Positions 1 to 5,506 of a DNA stretch of 8,515 bases are shown piece after piece; the first letter of the stretch is position 1; the number at the start of each line of letters is the position of its first letter. The stretch is from CAZSNT01 sp964607765 (GTDB taxonomy: Bacteria; Verrucomicrobiota; Lentisphaeria; Oligosphaerales; JABHEG01). The notes under the pieces are model-generated. The model saw nothing but the letters and a program-made list of their open reading frames with translations, was not told the origin of the DNA and ran no database searches. Where the stretch lies: contig CAZSNT010000273.1 of the NCBI GenBank assembly GCA_964607765.1, forward strand, positions 1 through 8,515. Reading direction: 5' to 3'. The position numbers and the translations under genes are program-made.

Positions 1-124
1 GTGAGGCAACCCCGTAGCCCGGCTCTCCCGAGCCGGGTGTCCTTGTCGTTCCGCTCTACCCGGAGGCACGGCAGCACACCCGGCTCGGGAGAGCCGGGCT
101 ACGGGGGACGCGCGGCTGCCTCAC
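1..124. repeat. Long inverted repeat built from two REP-like palindromic units
   Basis: Bases 10-40 and 76-106 are perfect reverse complements over 31 bp, separated by a 35-base loop. The outermost bases, gtgaggca at 1-8 and tgcctcac at 117-124, also pair. Each arm is itself a palindrome: CCCGGCTC/GAGCCGGG stems at 18-25/30-37 and 79-86/91-98, with 4-base loops. This is the layout of paired REP/BIME-type intergenic repeats. It could also stop transcription from the unseen upstream gene, although there is no T-run after the stem. An open frame starting GTG at base 1 runs through it into the next gene, but I regard that as chance read-through. Confidence 0.85.
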
Positions 125-138
125 GTAACTGGTTACGT
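123..138. promoter_or_regulatory. 16-bp palindrome, possible operator
   Basis: ACGTAAC-TG-GTTACGT is a perfect palindrome with 7-base arms and a 2-base centre. It sits just outside the REP-like repeat and about 160 bases before the GspC-like gene. The size and symmetry suit a dimeric regulator, but I cannot name one. It could be a chance palindrome. Confidence 0.3.
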
Positions 139-230
139 TCGGGATTCCGTGCCTTCTCCGAGGCGGGCAGGACATTTCTTGCTCGCTCCGATTCAAATAT
201 GCGCGCAGCATGCACGTCTATATTTATGTA

Positions 231-246
231 TGGAACGACTGGCGCA
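231..246 (+). promoter_or_regulatory. Weak sigma-54-like promoter before the GspC-like gene
   Basis: TGGAACG-ACTG-GCGCA has the sigma-54 geometry: GG at 232-233 (-25/-24) and GC at 244-245 (-13/-12). It misses the consensus TGGCACG-N4-TTGCW at one base of the -24 element and at both T's of the -12 element. It follows an AT-rich patch (191-231), unusual in this GC-rich sequence. A start near 257 would give a leader of about 38 bases containing the ribosome site. The match is partial, so this is only a candidate. Confidence 0.25.
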
Positions 247-294
247 TTGACACCGGATAGCACGGAACCAGTGACAGGGCAAGGAGTCCAGGCC

Positions 295-1104
295 ATGATT
301 CGTCTGCTGCAGGGCGTTGGGACGGGCATCAAAGCCGAGTGGGAGCGTGTGCTGTTCTGGGGGTGCCTGACAGGGGCGACGTGGGCGTTCGCATTCTGCC
401 TCTTGGGCCGTCACGATACGGCGCGCTCGGGCCAGGGCGGGCGTGCAGCGCGGCTTTACCGTTCACCCCTCAACGAATCGGCACTGCGTTTTCTCGATCC
501 CCCGCCACCAGATGCGGGCGGGCAGGGCAGTCCATTTGCGTTCCGGTTCTCGCTACCCCGCCCTGCGACAGGCACGGAGCCCACGCCCTTACCCCCGGGC
601 GGCCCCGCCTCTGCGGTCGCCGCAACGAACGGCAGTGTGGACGCGGGTGCGGACGGCAGTCCGCCCGGTTCTGATGCCGCGATCGACTCCGCCTCGGCCT
701 CCGGCGGCCCGAGCGCGGACGGTTTGCAGGATCCTGTTTCCGCAGCGACTGTCCTGTCGGAGTCGGGAGGCGCCGAGGCTGCCGCCGCCGCGTTGACGTC
801 CACCGTCACCCATCTCGCCGGCGCGGAACCCTTGCCAGCGGATGTGCCTGCGCCGCGCCGTCCGGTCCGGTTCGTCGGATTCCGCGGCGTCATGAAGACC
901 GCGACGGGCAAGCTCGTTGCGTTGATAAGCGCCCGCGACCCGGCCATGGCCCGGGAGACGCTTGCCTACCTCCAGCCCGGCGCGACGACGGCTGACGGGA
1001 TCCGGGTCACCGAGGTCAGCCACAGCAGCCTGTGCGTCGTTGCCCCGTCGGGCAAAGTGCGCACCATCGGCTTCGGTGACACTGCCCCCATCGCCATCGA
1101 CTGA
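295..1104 (+). CDS. Single-pass membrane protein with GspC/PilP-like C-terminal domain
   Basis: A 269-residue protein, probably an inner-membrane component of a type II secretion or pilus-like machine. A short cytoplasmic N-terminus is followed by one membrane helix (about residues 19-38), then a long low-complexity Pro/Ala/Gly/Ser region (about 65-188), and a folded C-terminal module (about 189-265). The module has the rhythm of the GspC homology region or PilP: 'FVGF', 'GKLVALI', 'PG..TADGIRV', 'GKVRTIGFGD'. GspC links the inner-membrane platform to the secretin. I chose ATG 295 because AAGGAG lies at 281-286, 8 bases upstream. The frame is open back to base 1, but that would put the REP-like repeat inside the gene. 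The CDS is solid; the GspC-like reading is by pattern only. The other secretion genes in the window lie over 3 kb away on the opposite strand. Confidence 0.7.
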   Translation: MIRLLQGVGTGIKAEWERVLFWGCLTGATWAFAFCLLGRHDTARSGQGGRAARLYRSPLNESALRFLDPPPPDAGGQGSPFAFRFSLPRPATGTEPTPLPPGGPASAVAATNGSVDAGADGSPPGSDAAIDSASASGGPSADGLQDPVSAATVLSESGGAEAAAAALTSTVTHLAGAEPLPADVPAPRRPVRFVGFRGVMKTATGKLVALISARDPAMARETLAYLQPGATTADGIRVTEVSHSSLCVVAPSGKVRTIGFGDTAPIAID

Positions 1105-1137
1105 GGTGCGGTTGCCCGCCTTGGGGGCGCCTTCGGC

Positions 1138-1166
1138 TTGACGCCGTTCCAGATTGGGGGTACGAT
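1138..1166 (+). promoter_or_regulatory. Sigma-70-type promoter for the phosphatase/phosphatidyltransferase unit
   Basis: TTGACG (1138-1143), a 17-base spacer, and TACGAT (1161-1166) give 5/6 matches to the -35 box and 5/6 to the -10 box at the ideal spacing. Transcription would start near 1173, leaving a leader of about 43 bases before ATG 1216. It lies in the short gap after the GspC-like gene, so the phosphatase unit can be transcribed independently. Confidence 0.6.
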
Positions 1167-1215
1167 CCTCTACTCCGATCCCTGACTACCGGACCTTCAA
1201 TCGCGGGAGTGGTGT

Positions 1216-1827
1216 ATGATTGGCAGACGGACAGAGACGGGCCGACTTTCTTCGGGGGCCACGTGCGTGTTGCGTTGGGGCGTGTGCGCTTTTCTTGTGG
1301 CAACGTTGCACGCGAAGGAGGGGCAGCCCGAGACGGCCAAGGCCGAGCAGAAGCCGGCGATCAAGCACCCGGGGCTGCCCAATTTCCATCGCGTGTCGGA
1401 CCAGCTCTACCGCGGCGCCCAGCCCACCGAGGCCGGCTTCCGCAAGCTCAAAGAGATGGGGGTACGGACCGTGGTGAACCTCAGGTCTTTCCATTCGGAC
1501 CGTTCCGAGATCGGCGAGACAGGTCTCGCCTACGAGCACATCTACATGAAAGCCTGGCATCCGGAGGAGAAGGAGATTGTCCGGTTTCTGCAGATCGTCA
1601 CGGACAAGCGGCGCCAGCCTGTGTTCGTACACTGCCTGCACGGTGCGGACCGCACGGGCACGATGTGCGCCATCTACCGCGTCGCGGTGGGTGGCTGGAG
1701 CAAAGACAGAGCCATCGCGGAGATGACCCAGGAACGCTACGGCTTCCACAAAGTGTGGCAGAACCTGATCCGGTTCGTGAAAGAGCTGGATATCAAGGAC
1801 ATCAAGACCCGGGCCGGCATCAAGTAG
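1216..1827 (+). CDS. Exported dual-specificity/tyrosine phosphatase-like protein
   Basis: A 203-residue cysteine phosphatase of the bacterial DSP/PTP-like family. The P-loop is HCLHGADRTG, with nucleophile Cys140 and phosphate-binding Arg146, fitting the CX5R rule and the HCxxGxDRTG variant. The family's N-terminal pattern is also present: 'VSDQLYRGAQPT' near 60-71 and 'GVRTVVNLR' at 82-90. The usual general-acid loop reads W114-H-P-E-E, so Glu117 or Glu118 rather than Asp may serve. Residues about 18-33 are hydrophobic and end in Leu-His-Ala, a possible signal peptide or anchor, so the enzyme probably acts outside the cytoplasm. GGGAG at 1205-1209 supports ATG 1216. The phosphatidyltransferase starts 56 bases after its stop on the same strand. 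The substrate may be a protein, an inositol phosphate or a phospholipid head group; the sequence does not decide. Confidence 0.88.
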   Translation: MIGRRTETGRLSSGATCVLRWGVCAFLVATLHAKEGQPETAKAEQKPAIKHPGLPNFHRVSDQLYRGAQPTEAGFRKLKEMGVRTVVNLRSFHSDRSEIGETGLAYEHIYMKAWHPEEKEIVRFLQIVTDKRRQPVFVHCLHGADRTGTMCAIYRVAVGGWSKDRAIAEMTQERYGFHKVWQNLIRFVKELDIKDIKTRAGIK

Positions 1828-1883
1828 AAGCGGGAGGCGACGTGGCGCGGCGAGGCACGTTCTCAGGCGACAGGAAAGCGACC

Positions 1884-2525
1884 ATGAAATCGCCGCTGGC
1901 CGCGGTGGAGAGGCGCTTCATCGATGCTAACGTTTCGAAATTCCCGCCTTGGATCGAGACGTATCATCTGACGATGTTGACGGTGCCCTGGAGCCTTGGT
2001 GTCCTGCTGTTCGGCTATCTCGCCCAGACCAACCTGCACTGGCTTTGGCTGTCGTCGCTGATGATCGTGCTGCAGTGGTTCACCGATGCGTTCGACGGCT
2101 CGCTGGGCAAGCACCGGAACACGGGGCTGGTCAAGTGGGGGTACTACATGGACCACTTCCTGGACTTCGTGTTCATCAGCGCGCTGTTGGTGGGGTACAC
2201 GTTCCTGTTCCCCGAACCGGCCCGGACGACGATGATCATTCTGGTGCCCGTGATCGGAGCGTTCTGGGTGAACGCGTTCCTGTCGTTCAGCGTGACAAAC
2301 GAGTTCCAGATCACCTACCTGGGCGCCGGCCCCACCGAGATCCGCATTCTGTTCATCCTGGTCAATACGGCGATCATTGCGGTGGGCCCCGCGCCTGTCG
2401 GGCGGATTCTGGGCAAGGTGCTGGCGGCTGCGCTGGTCTTGCTCTGCGTCGTTGTCCACCGCACGCACCGTCGGGCGTGGCGCATCGACATGCTCGCCAA
2501 GCGCCGGGCTGAGCTGGAGCGTTAG
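1884..2525 (+). CDS. CDP-alcohol phosphatidyltransferase family membrane enzyme
   Basis: A 213-residue integral membrane protein with several hydrophobic helices (about 35-47, 53-67, 95-110, 115-135, 153-168 and 176-191). Enzymes of this family transfer a phosphatidyl or head group between a CDP-linked donor and an alcohol. The signature is visible at 68-94: D68-x2-D71-G72-x2-G75-K76, then G86-x3-D90-x3-D94, carrying the four metal-binding aspartates. Two departures from the usual D-G-x2-A-R-x8-G form are Gly-Lys for Ala-Arg and nine rather than eight residues before G86. The motif 'GPTEIRIL' at 149-156 recalls the choline/ethanolamine phosphotransferase branch. The alcohol acceptor cannot be told. 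ATG 1884 follows an AGGA at 1872-1875; the frame is open further upstream only as a shadow of the phosphatase gene. It probably shares that gene's transcript. Confidence 0.85.
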   Translation: MKSPLAAVERRFIDANVSKFPPWIETYHLTMLTVPWSLGVLLFGYLAQTNLHWLWLSSLMIVLQWFTDAFDGSLGKHRNTGLVKWGYYMDHFLDFVFISALLVGYTFLFPEPARTTMIILVPVIGAFWVNAFLSFSVTNEFQITYLGAGPTEIRILFILVNTAIIAVGPAPVGRILGKVLAAALVLLCVVVHRTHRRAWRIDMLAKRRAELER

Positions 2526-2594
2526 CCCGGCGCTTCTCATGAACTACCGTGGCGGGATTCGGCTTCGCAGCAGAGAGCTCATGGGACATGCGGG

Positions 2595-3644
2595 CTACGG
2601 GCGGTAGTCGTGCCCTGCCACGAGCCGGTACGCCTCGCCCATGGGGCCGCGTAACTCCTCGAACGACCGGGGGCGCTCGTCCGGGCGTTGCCGTATCATG
2701 GCATCGAGCAGATCGCAGACCGGTGCGGGGACGTCGTCGGGCATGTCGTGCGCCGCTACGGCAAGCCGTTCCGGATGCAGGTGCTGATCGATCAGCGCCT
2801 GGACCTGGCCGTCCGAGAAGAACGTGTGGCCTGATATTGCGTGGAAGAGCACGAGCCCGAGGCTGTAGATCTCGCTGTGCTCGCCTTCCGGCAGGCCTGC
2901 CAGGCGTTCGGGCGGCAGGTAGTGCAGGGAGCCGATCACGCCGTCTTCTTCGGCGTCGCGCTGCATCTCGTCGTGGCTGATGCACAGCCCGAAGTCGATC
3001 AGACGCGCTCTGCGTTCGTTTTCCAGGATGACGTTTTCCGGCTTCAGGTCACGGAACAGGTAGCCGCGGGTGCAAATCCGCTGATCCGTGTCGACCAGCT
3101 CGAGAGCCATGCGCAGGGCATCCGTCGGCTCAAGCCGCTCCTGTGAGTCGATGATCTGGTCAAGGCGCGGGCCCGGGATGAACTCCATCGCAAAGAAGTG
3201 CTCGTCATCCGCCACTCCGTACTCCACGCCATTCTCGCATCCGGGAACATCCAGGAACATGCCTGCTGTCCGGGCTTCGTGCAGGAGGTCCGCGCACATC
3301 GTTTCATTGTTCCGGTGCTCCCGGGGCAACACTTTGACAGCGAACAGCTCGCCCGGGGAGTCCTCCGATACCGAGAGGTAGACACTGCCCATCCCCCCGC
3401 CGCCCAAGGGCCGATACAGGAAATACGGGCCAATCTTGGCCGGTACGAACAGCAGGGAATCGCAGTAAGGGCAGGGGGTCAGCGTGAATGGATCGAATAT
3501 GACGAACTCGATGGCTTGGCTGCACGCGTCGCAGACAAAGTGCTGGGTCTGGAATACCCTGAGCTGCTCAGTCGCGGCTGCCCGCTCCAGCGGCACACAC
3601 TCGGCGCTCACTGGCGGAATGCGGCTACGGCGGAAGTCGACCAT
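2595..3644 (-). CDS. Soluble Ser/Thr protein kinase with N-terminal zinc ribbon
   Basis: A 349-residue eukaryotic-like (Hanks-type) kinase. A CxxC...CxxC ribbon (Cys38, 41, 58, 61) precedes the catalytic domain. Visible kinase motifs are the Gly-rich loop GGGGMGSVYL at 81-90, Lys104 in AVKVL, Glu123 of helix C, the catalytic loop F197-R-D199-LKPEN, D217-F-G and P-P-E at 244-246. All catalytic residues are present, so it should be active. The HRD histidine is Phe. There is no transmembrane helix and no sensor domain behind the kinase, so it is cytosolic, and the ribbon may bind a partner. Start ATG 3644 has only a purine-rich GAGAGAGA-like stretch upstream. Its end converges on the phosphatidyltransferase with about 70 bases between. 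The substrate is unknown. Activity is confident, role is not. Confidence 0.93.
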   Translation of the reverse strand: MVDFRRSRIPPVSAECVPLERAAATEQLRVFQTQHFVCDACSQAIEFVIFDPFTLTPCPYCDSLLFVPAKIGPYFLYRPLGGGGMGSVYLSVSEDSPGELFAVKVLPREHRNNETMCADLLHEARTAGMFLDVPGCENGVEYGVADDEHFFAMEFIPGPRLDQIIDSQERLEPTDALRMALELVDTDQRICTRGYLFRDLKPENVILENERRARLIDFGLCISHDEMQRDAEEDGVIGSLHYLPPERLAGLPEGEHSEIYSLGLVLFHAISGHTFFSDGQVQALIDQHLHPERLAVAAHDMPDDVPAPVCDLLDAMIRQRPDERPRSFEELRGPMGEAYRLVAGHDYRP

Positions 3645-3773
3645 GGTCGGTCCGTCTCTCTCTGGTTGCAGCCGAGCAGTTCTGGTCCACGCGAGTTATG
3701 TTGTCTGCGCAGGAACGGAGTGTAAGGAATACTGCAGCAGAGCATCAAATGCAAACCAAGGGGCTGACGCGCC

Positions 3774-4301
3774 ATGCAGAGCCGCGTATCGCTGATCTTC
3801 AGTCTCGTGTTCTGCGCTTGGGTCGTTGAGCTTGTGAACCTGGCACTGGGGCACCGCCTCTGTCAGTACGGCATCTACCCACGCGCGGCCCAAGGTCTGA
3901 TCGGTATACCGCTCAGCCCGTTTCTGCACGGCAGTGTTTTCCACCTCACTCTGAACACCATTCCCTTCGTGGTTCTGGGCAGTCTGGTGGCGTTGCGCGG
4001 CGCGCGCAGGTTCGCACGAGTGTCCTGGTTTGTCGTGCTCGTCGGCGGGACCGGCGTGTGGCTGATTGCGCGTCCGTCGTTCCACGTAGGCGCCAGTGGG
4101 CTGGTCTTCGGCTACTTCGGGTACCTGGTGGCAGGCGGCTGGTACGAGCGTTCATTCGGGGCAGTGTTCGTGGCCTGCGTCACGTTCTTCCTCTACGGCG
4201 GCATGCTCTGGGGCGTGCTGCCGAGCGTGCCTTACGTATCGTGGGAGGCGCATCTGTGCGGACTGCTGGCAGGCGTGCTGGCCGCCCGTCGGCACGTGTG
4301 A
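3774..4301 (+). CDS. Rhomboid family intramembrane serine protease
   Basis: A 175-residue membrane protease of minimal size, about six helices and no extra domains. Rhomboids cut transmembrane proteins within the bilayer using a Ser-His dyad. Ser108 lies in G106-A-S-G, and His160 in the last helix (W157-E-A-H-L-C-G). The HGxxxHLxxN pattern, with His52, His57 and Asn61, stabilises the oxyanion hole. The stretch 'YGIYPR' through 'LIGIPLSPFLHG' (32-53) is typical of short bacterial rhomboids. AAGGGG at 3758-3763 lies 10 bases before ATG 3774. The gene is divergent from the kinase (129-base gap) and its stop lies 3 bases from the end of the converging prepilin-like gene, with no visible terminator between. 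The substrate is unknown. Confidence 0.92.
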   Translation: MQSRVSLIFSLVFCAWVVELVNLALGHRLCQYGIYPRAAQGLIGIPLSPFLHGSVFHLTLNTIPFVVLGSLVALRGARRFARVSWFVVLVGGTGVWLIARPSFHVGASGLVFGYFGYLVAGGWYERSFGAVFVACVTFFLYGGMLWGVLPSVPYVSWEAHLCGLLAGVLAARRHV

Positions 4302-4304
4302 GCT

Positions 4305-4553
4305 TCAGTCGCCCGGGTGTGTCGGCGCGGCGGGCTTCACGCGGAGCTGGCCGGCGCGCTGTTGCAGGCGTGTCTGCGCCCTGCGGTTGTGGCGGATGAC
4401 GGCGTGCCAACTACTCAGGCTGGCCCACATGATCGAGCTGAGCGCCGTCGCCATGAGTAGCAGGGCCATGATCATGAAGCCTTTGTCGCGTCTGCGCCGC
4501 AGCGTGGTACAAGCAGTCACGCGCAGCGCGCTTGTGCTCCTTGCAGACTTCAC
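4305..4553 (-). CDS. Small prepilin-like membrane protein
   Basis: About 82 residues from GTG 4553. A basic leader (R19-R22, K24) ends in Gly25, and Phe26 begins a hydrophobic helix, the layout of a class III prepilin signal with cleavage between Gly25 and Phe26. The helix runs to about residue 48. Position +5 is Ala, not Glu, as in GspK-type tip pseudopilins. After the helix there are only about 35 basic, Gln/Arg-rich residues, far too short for GspK, so it is a minimal pseudopilin, a truncated one, or a small membrane partner. GTG 4553 is favoured because AGGGG (4565-4561) lies 7 bases away; an in-frame TTG at 4559 is too close to it. The gene starts 15 bases after the stop of pseudopilin 2 and should share its transcript. 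Confidence 0.65.
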   Translation of the reverse strand: MKSARSTSALRVTACTTLRRRRDKGFMIMALLLMATALSSIMWASLSSWHAVIRHNRRAQTRLQQRAGQLRVKPAAPTHPGD

Positions 4554-4568
4554 ATCCAATCCCCTGTC

Positions 4569-5120
4569 CTATGGCGTCTGTGTTTGCTGGCTGCTGCCCG
4601 GGAATCCGCGTTCCTGCATGCCCGGCGCGGCAACGATGCGGACAGCCAGTGGCGTCTTCTGGGGCCGCGGCGTCCACTCGATCAGCAGCACGGCCAGCGT
4701 GGGGCCCTCGGCAGGCTGTTCCGTGCTGAAACGTACCGTTGCGCCGCGAGGCAGGGGAAGCGACCGTACCTGCGCCGGTTCCGGACCGCGCAGGCAGAGC
4801 TCGCCGTTGCTGAATTCCATGGCCTGCTTCCCTGCTTTGAAACAGACGGGAGTTACCTCCCAACCGGAGGCGGGCCGGCTGCCGGCGACGCCGCGCCAGC
4901 GCTGCGTCACCAGTTCCAGAGCCTGCAGTTTGTGAGCGCGCCGCATCGCGCGGTTCGCCGTGCTCCAGCCTGTTGCTGTCAGCCGCACCGCGCCTGCCAG
5001 CAGCACGCTCCCGAGGGCCGTGGCCACCAGCACTTCCATCAGTGTCATTGATCGGGCCTGCACGGCGTACAGCACATGACCGTGTGAGGTGCTGTCCAGT
5101 TGGTGCGGCCGACTGTTCAC
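4569..5120 (-). CDS. Pseudopilin 2 (GspJ/PilW-like), Ser at -1
   Basis: A 183-residue type IV prepilin-like protein, probably a minor component of a pilus or pseudopilus. After a 24-residue leader comes M25-T-L-M-E29-V-L-V-A and a hydrophobic helix to about 44, with the conserved Glu at +5. Ser24, not Gly, stands at -1. The amphipathic stretch after the helix ('AHKLQALELVTQRW', about 62-75) resembles GspJ/PilW. The globular part follows, with Cys93 and Cys109 perhaps bonded. Start GTG 5120 overlaps the TGA of pseudopilin 1 in a GTGA quartet, which decides the start; the frame is open for 38 more codons upstream, but only as overlap. GspJ sits in the pseudopilus tip with GspI and GspK, and the gene order here (I-like, J-like, K-like) agrees. 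Confidence 0.8.
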   Translation of the reverse strand: MNSRPHQLDSTSHGHVLYAVQARSMTLMEVLVATALGSVLLAGAVRLTATGWSTANRAMRRAHKLQALELVTQRWRGVAGSRPASGWEVTPVCFKAGKQAMEFSNGELCLRGPEPAQVRSLPLPRGATVRFSTEQPAEGPTLAVLLIEWTPRPQKTPLAVRIVAAPGMQERGFPGSSQQTQTP

Positions 5121-5506
5121 TGTTGCTTCCAGGGAATGGTGACTTCGGCCAGGGGCGCGCGACCAGGCGCGCCTATGCGTAGCGCGAGACCGGCGGGTGT
5201 GGGCAGACAGCGGGCCTGCGTCGGCTTGGACCATCGCGTTGTGCAGGCTGCAAATTCGGTCTGCAACGCGCGCGCGACCTGCTGCGGGTCAGGCTCTGCG
5301 CCTGCCAGCCGCTCGAGCGTGTTGTCGATCACGCGTAGAGCCTGCGTCTTGCGTACAAGCTGGCGTTCCAGGCAGTTGCTCGCGTGAATGGACGTGTAGA
5401 ACAGACTCGCAAGCAACCCGGCGATTGCCGCCCCCGCAATGACTTCAGCCAAAAGGAAACTCCGGGCCGCGCGTCGAACGTCTGCTTTGCACGGGCGCGG
5501 TCTCAC
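5117..5506 (-). CDS. Pseudopilin 1 (GspI-like), Ser at -1
   Basis: A 129-residue prepilin-like protein. The 16-residue basic leader ends in Ser16, followed by F17-L-L-A-E21-V and a hydrophobic helix to about 37, with Glu at +5. In most prepilins Gly precedes the cut; here it is Ser (AGT, one base from Gly GGT). The small C-terminal part has Cys88 and Cys100. Its length and place suit GspI or PilV. GTG 5506 overlaps the TGA of the ATPase gene by GTGA, suggesting coupled translation, with GGGAG in the end of the ATPase gene serving as ribosome site. Confidence 0.8.
   Translation of the reverse strand: MRPRPCKADVRRAARSFLLAEVIAGAAIAGLLASLFYTSIHASNCLERQLVRKTQALRVIDNTLERLAGAEPDPQQVARALQTEFAACTTRWSKPTQARCLPTPAGLALRIGAPGRAPLAEVTIPWKQQ

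Noticed and set aside
247..252. TTGACA, a perfect -35 box
   Set aside because: No acceptable -10 lies 16-18 bases downstream, and it is too close to the ribosome site at 281.
1..294. In-frame extension of the GspC-like gene back to GTG at base 1
   Set aside because: It would translate the whole inverted repeat, whereas ATG 295 has a good AAGGAG at the right distance and begins a normal membrane-anchor topology.
456..947. Long minus-strand frames opposite the GspC-like gene and other long antisense or offset frames
   Set aside because: They are low-complexity shadows typical of GC-rich genes, with no recognisable domain and no ribosome site.
2523..2601. tagcccg/cgggctacggg bases resembling the ends of the REP-like repeat, spanning both converging stop codons
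   Set aside because: Only 7 bases pair across about 60 bases, and the shared 10-mer gggctacggg is too short to call a repeat copy in GC-rich DNA. No T-run for a terminator.
3661..3733. Sigma-54-like TGG...GC spacing (3664-3679) and TTGTCT-type -35 box (3701) in the kinase/rhomboid gap
   Set aside because: Only 3/7 of the -24 element matches, and no -10 box pairs with TTGTCT at proper spacing.
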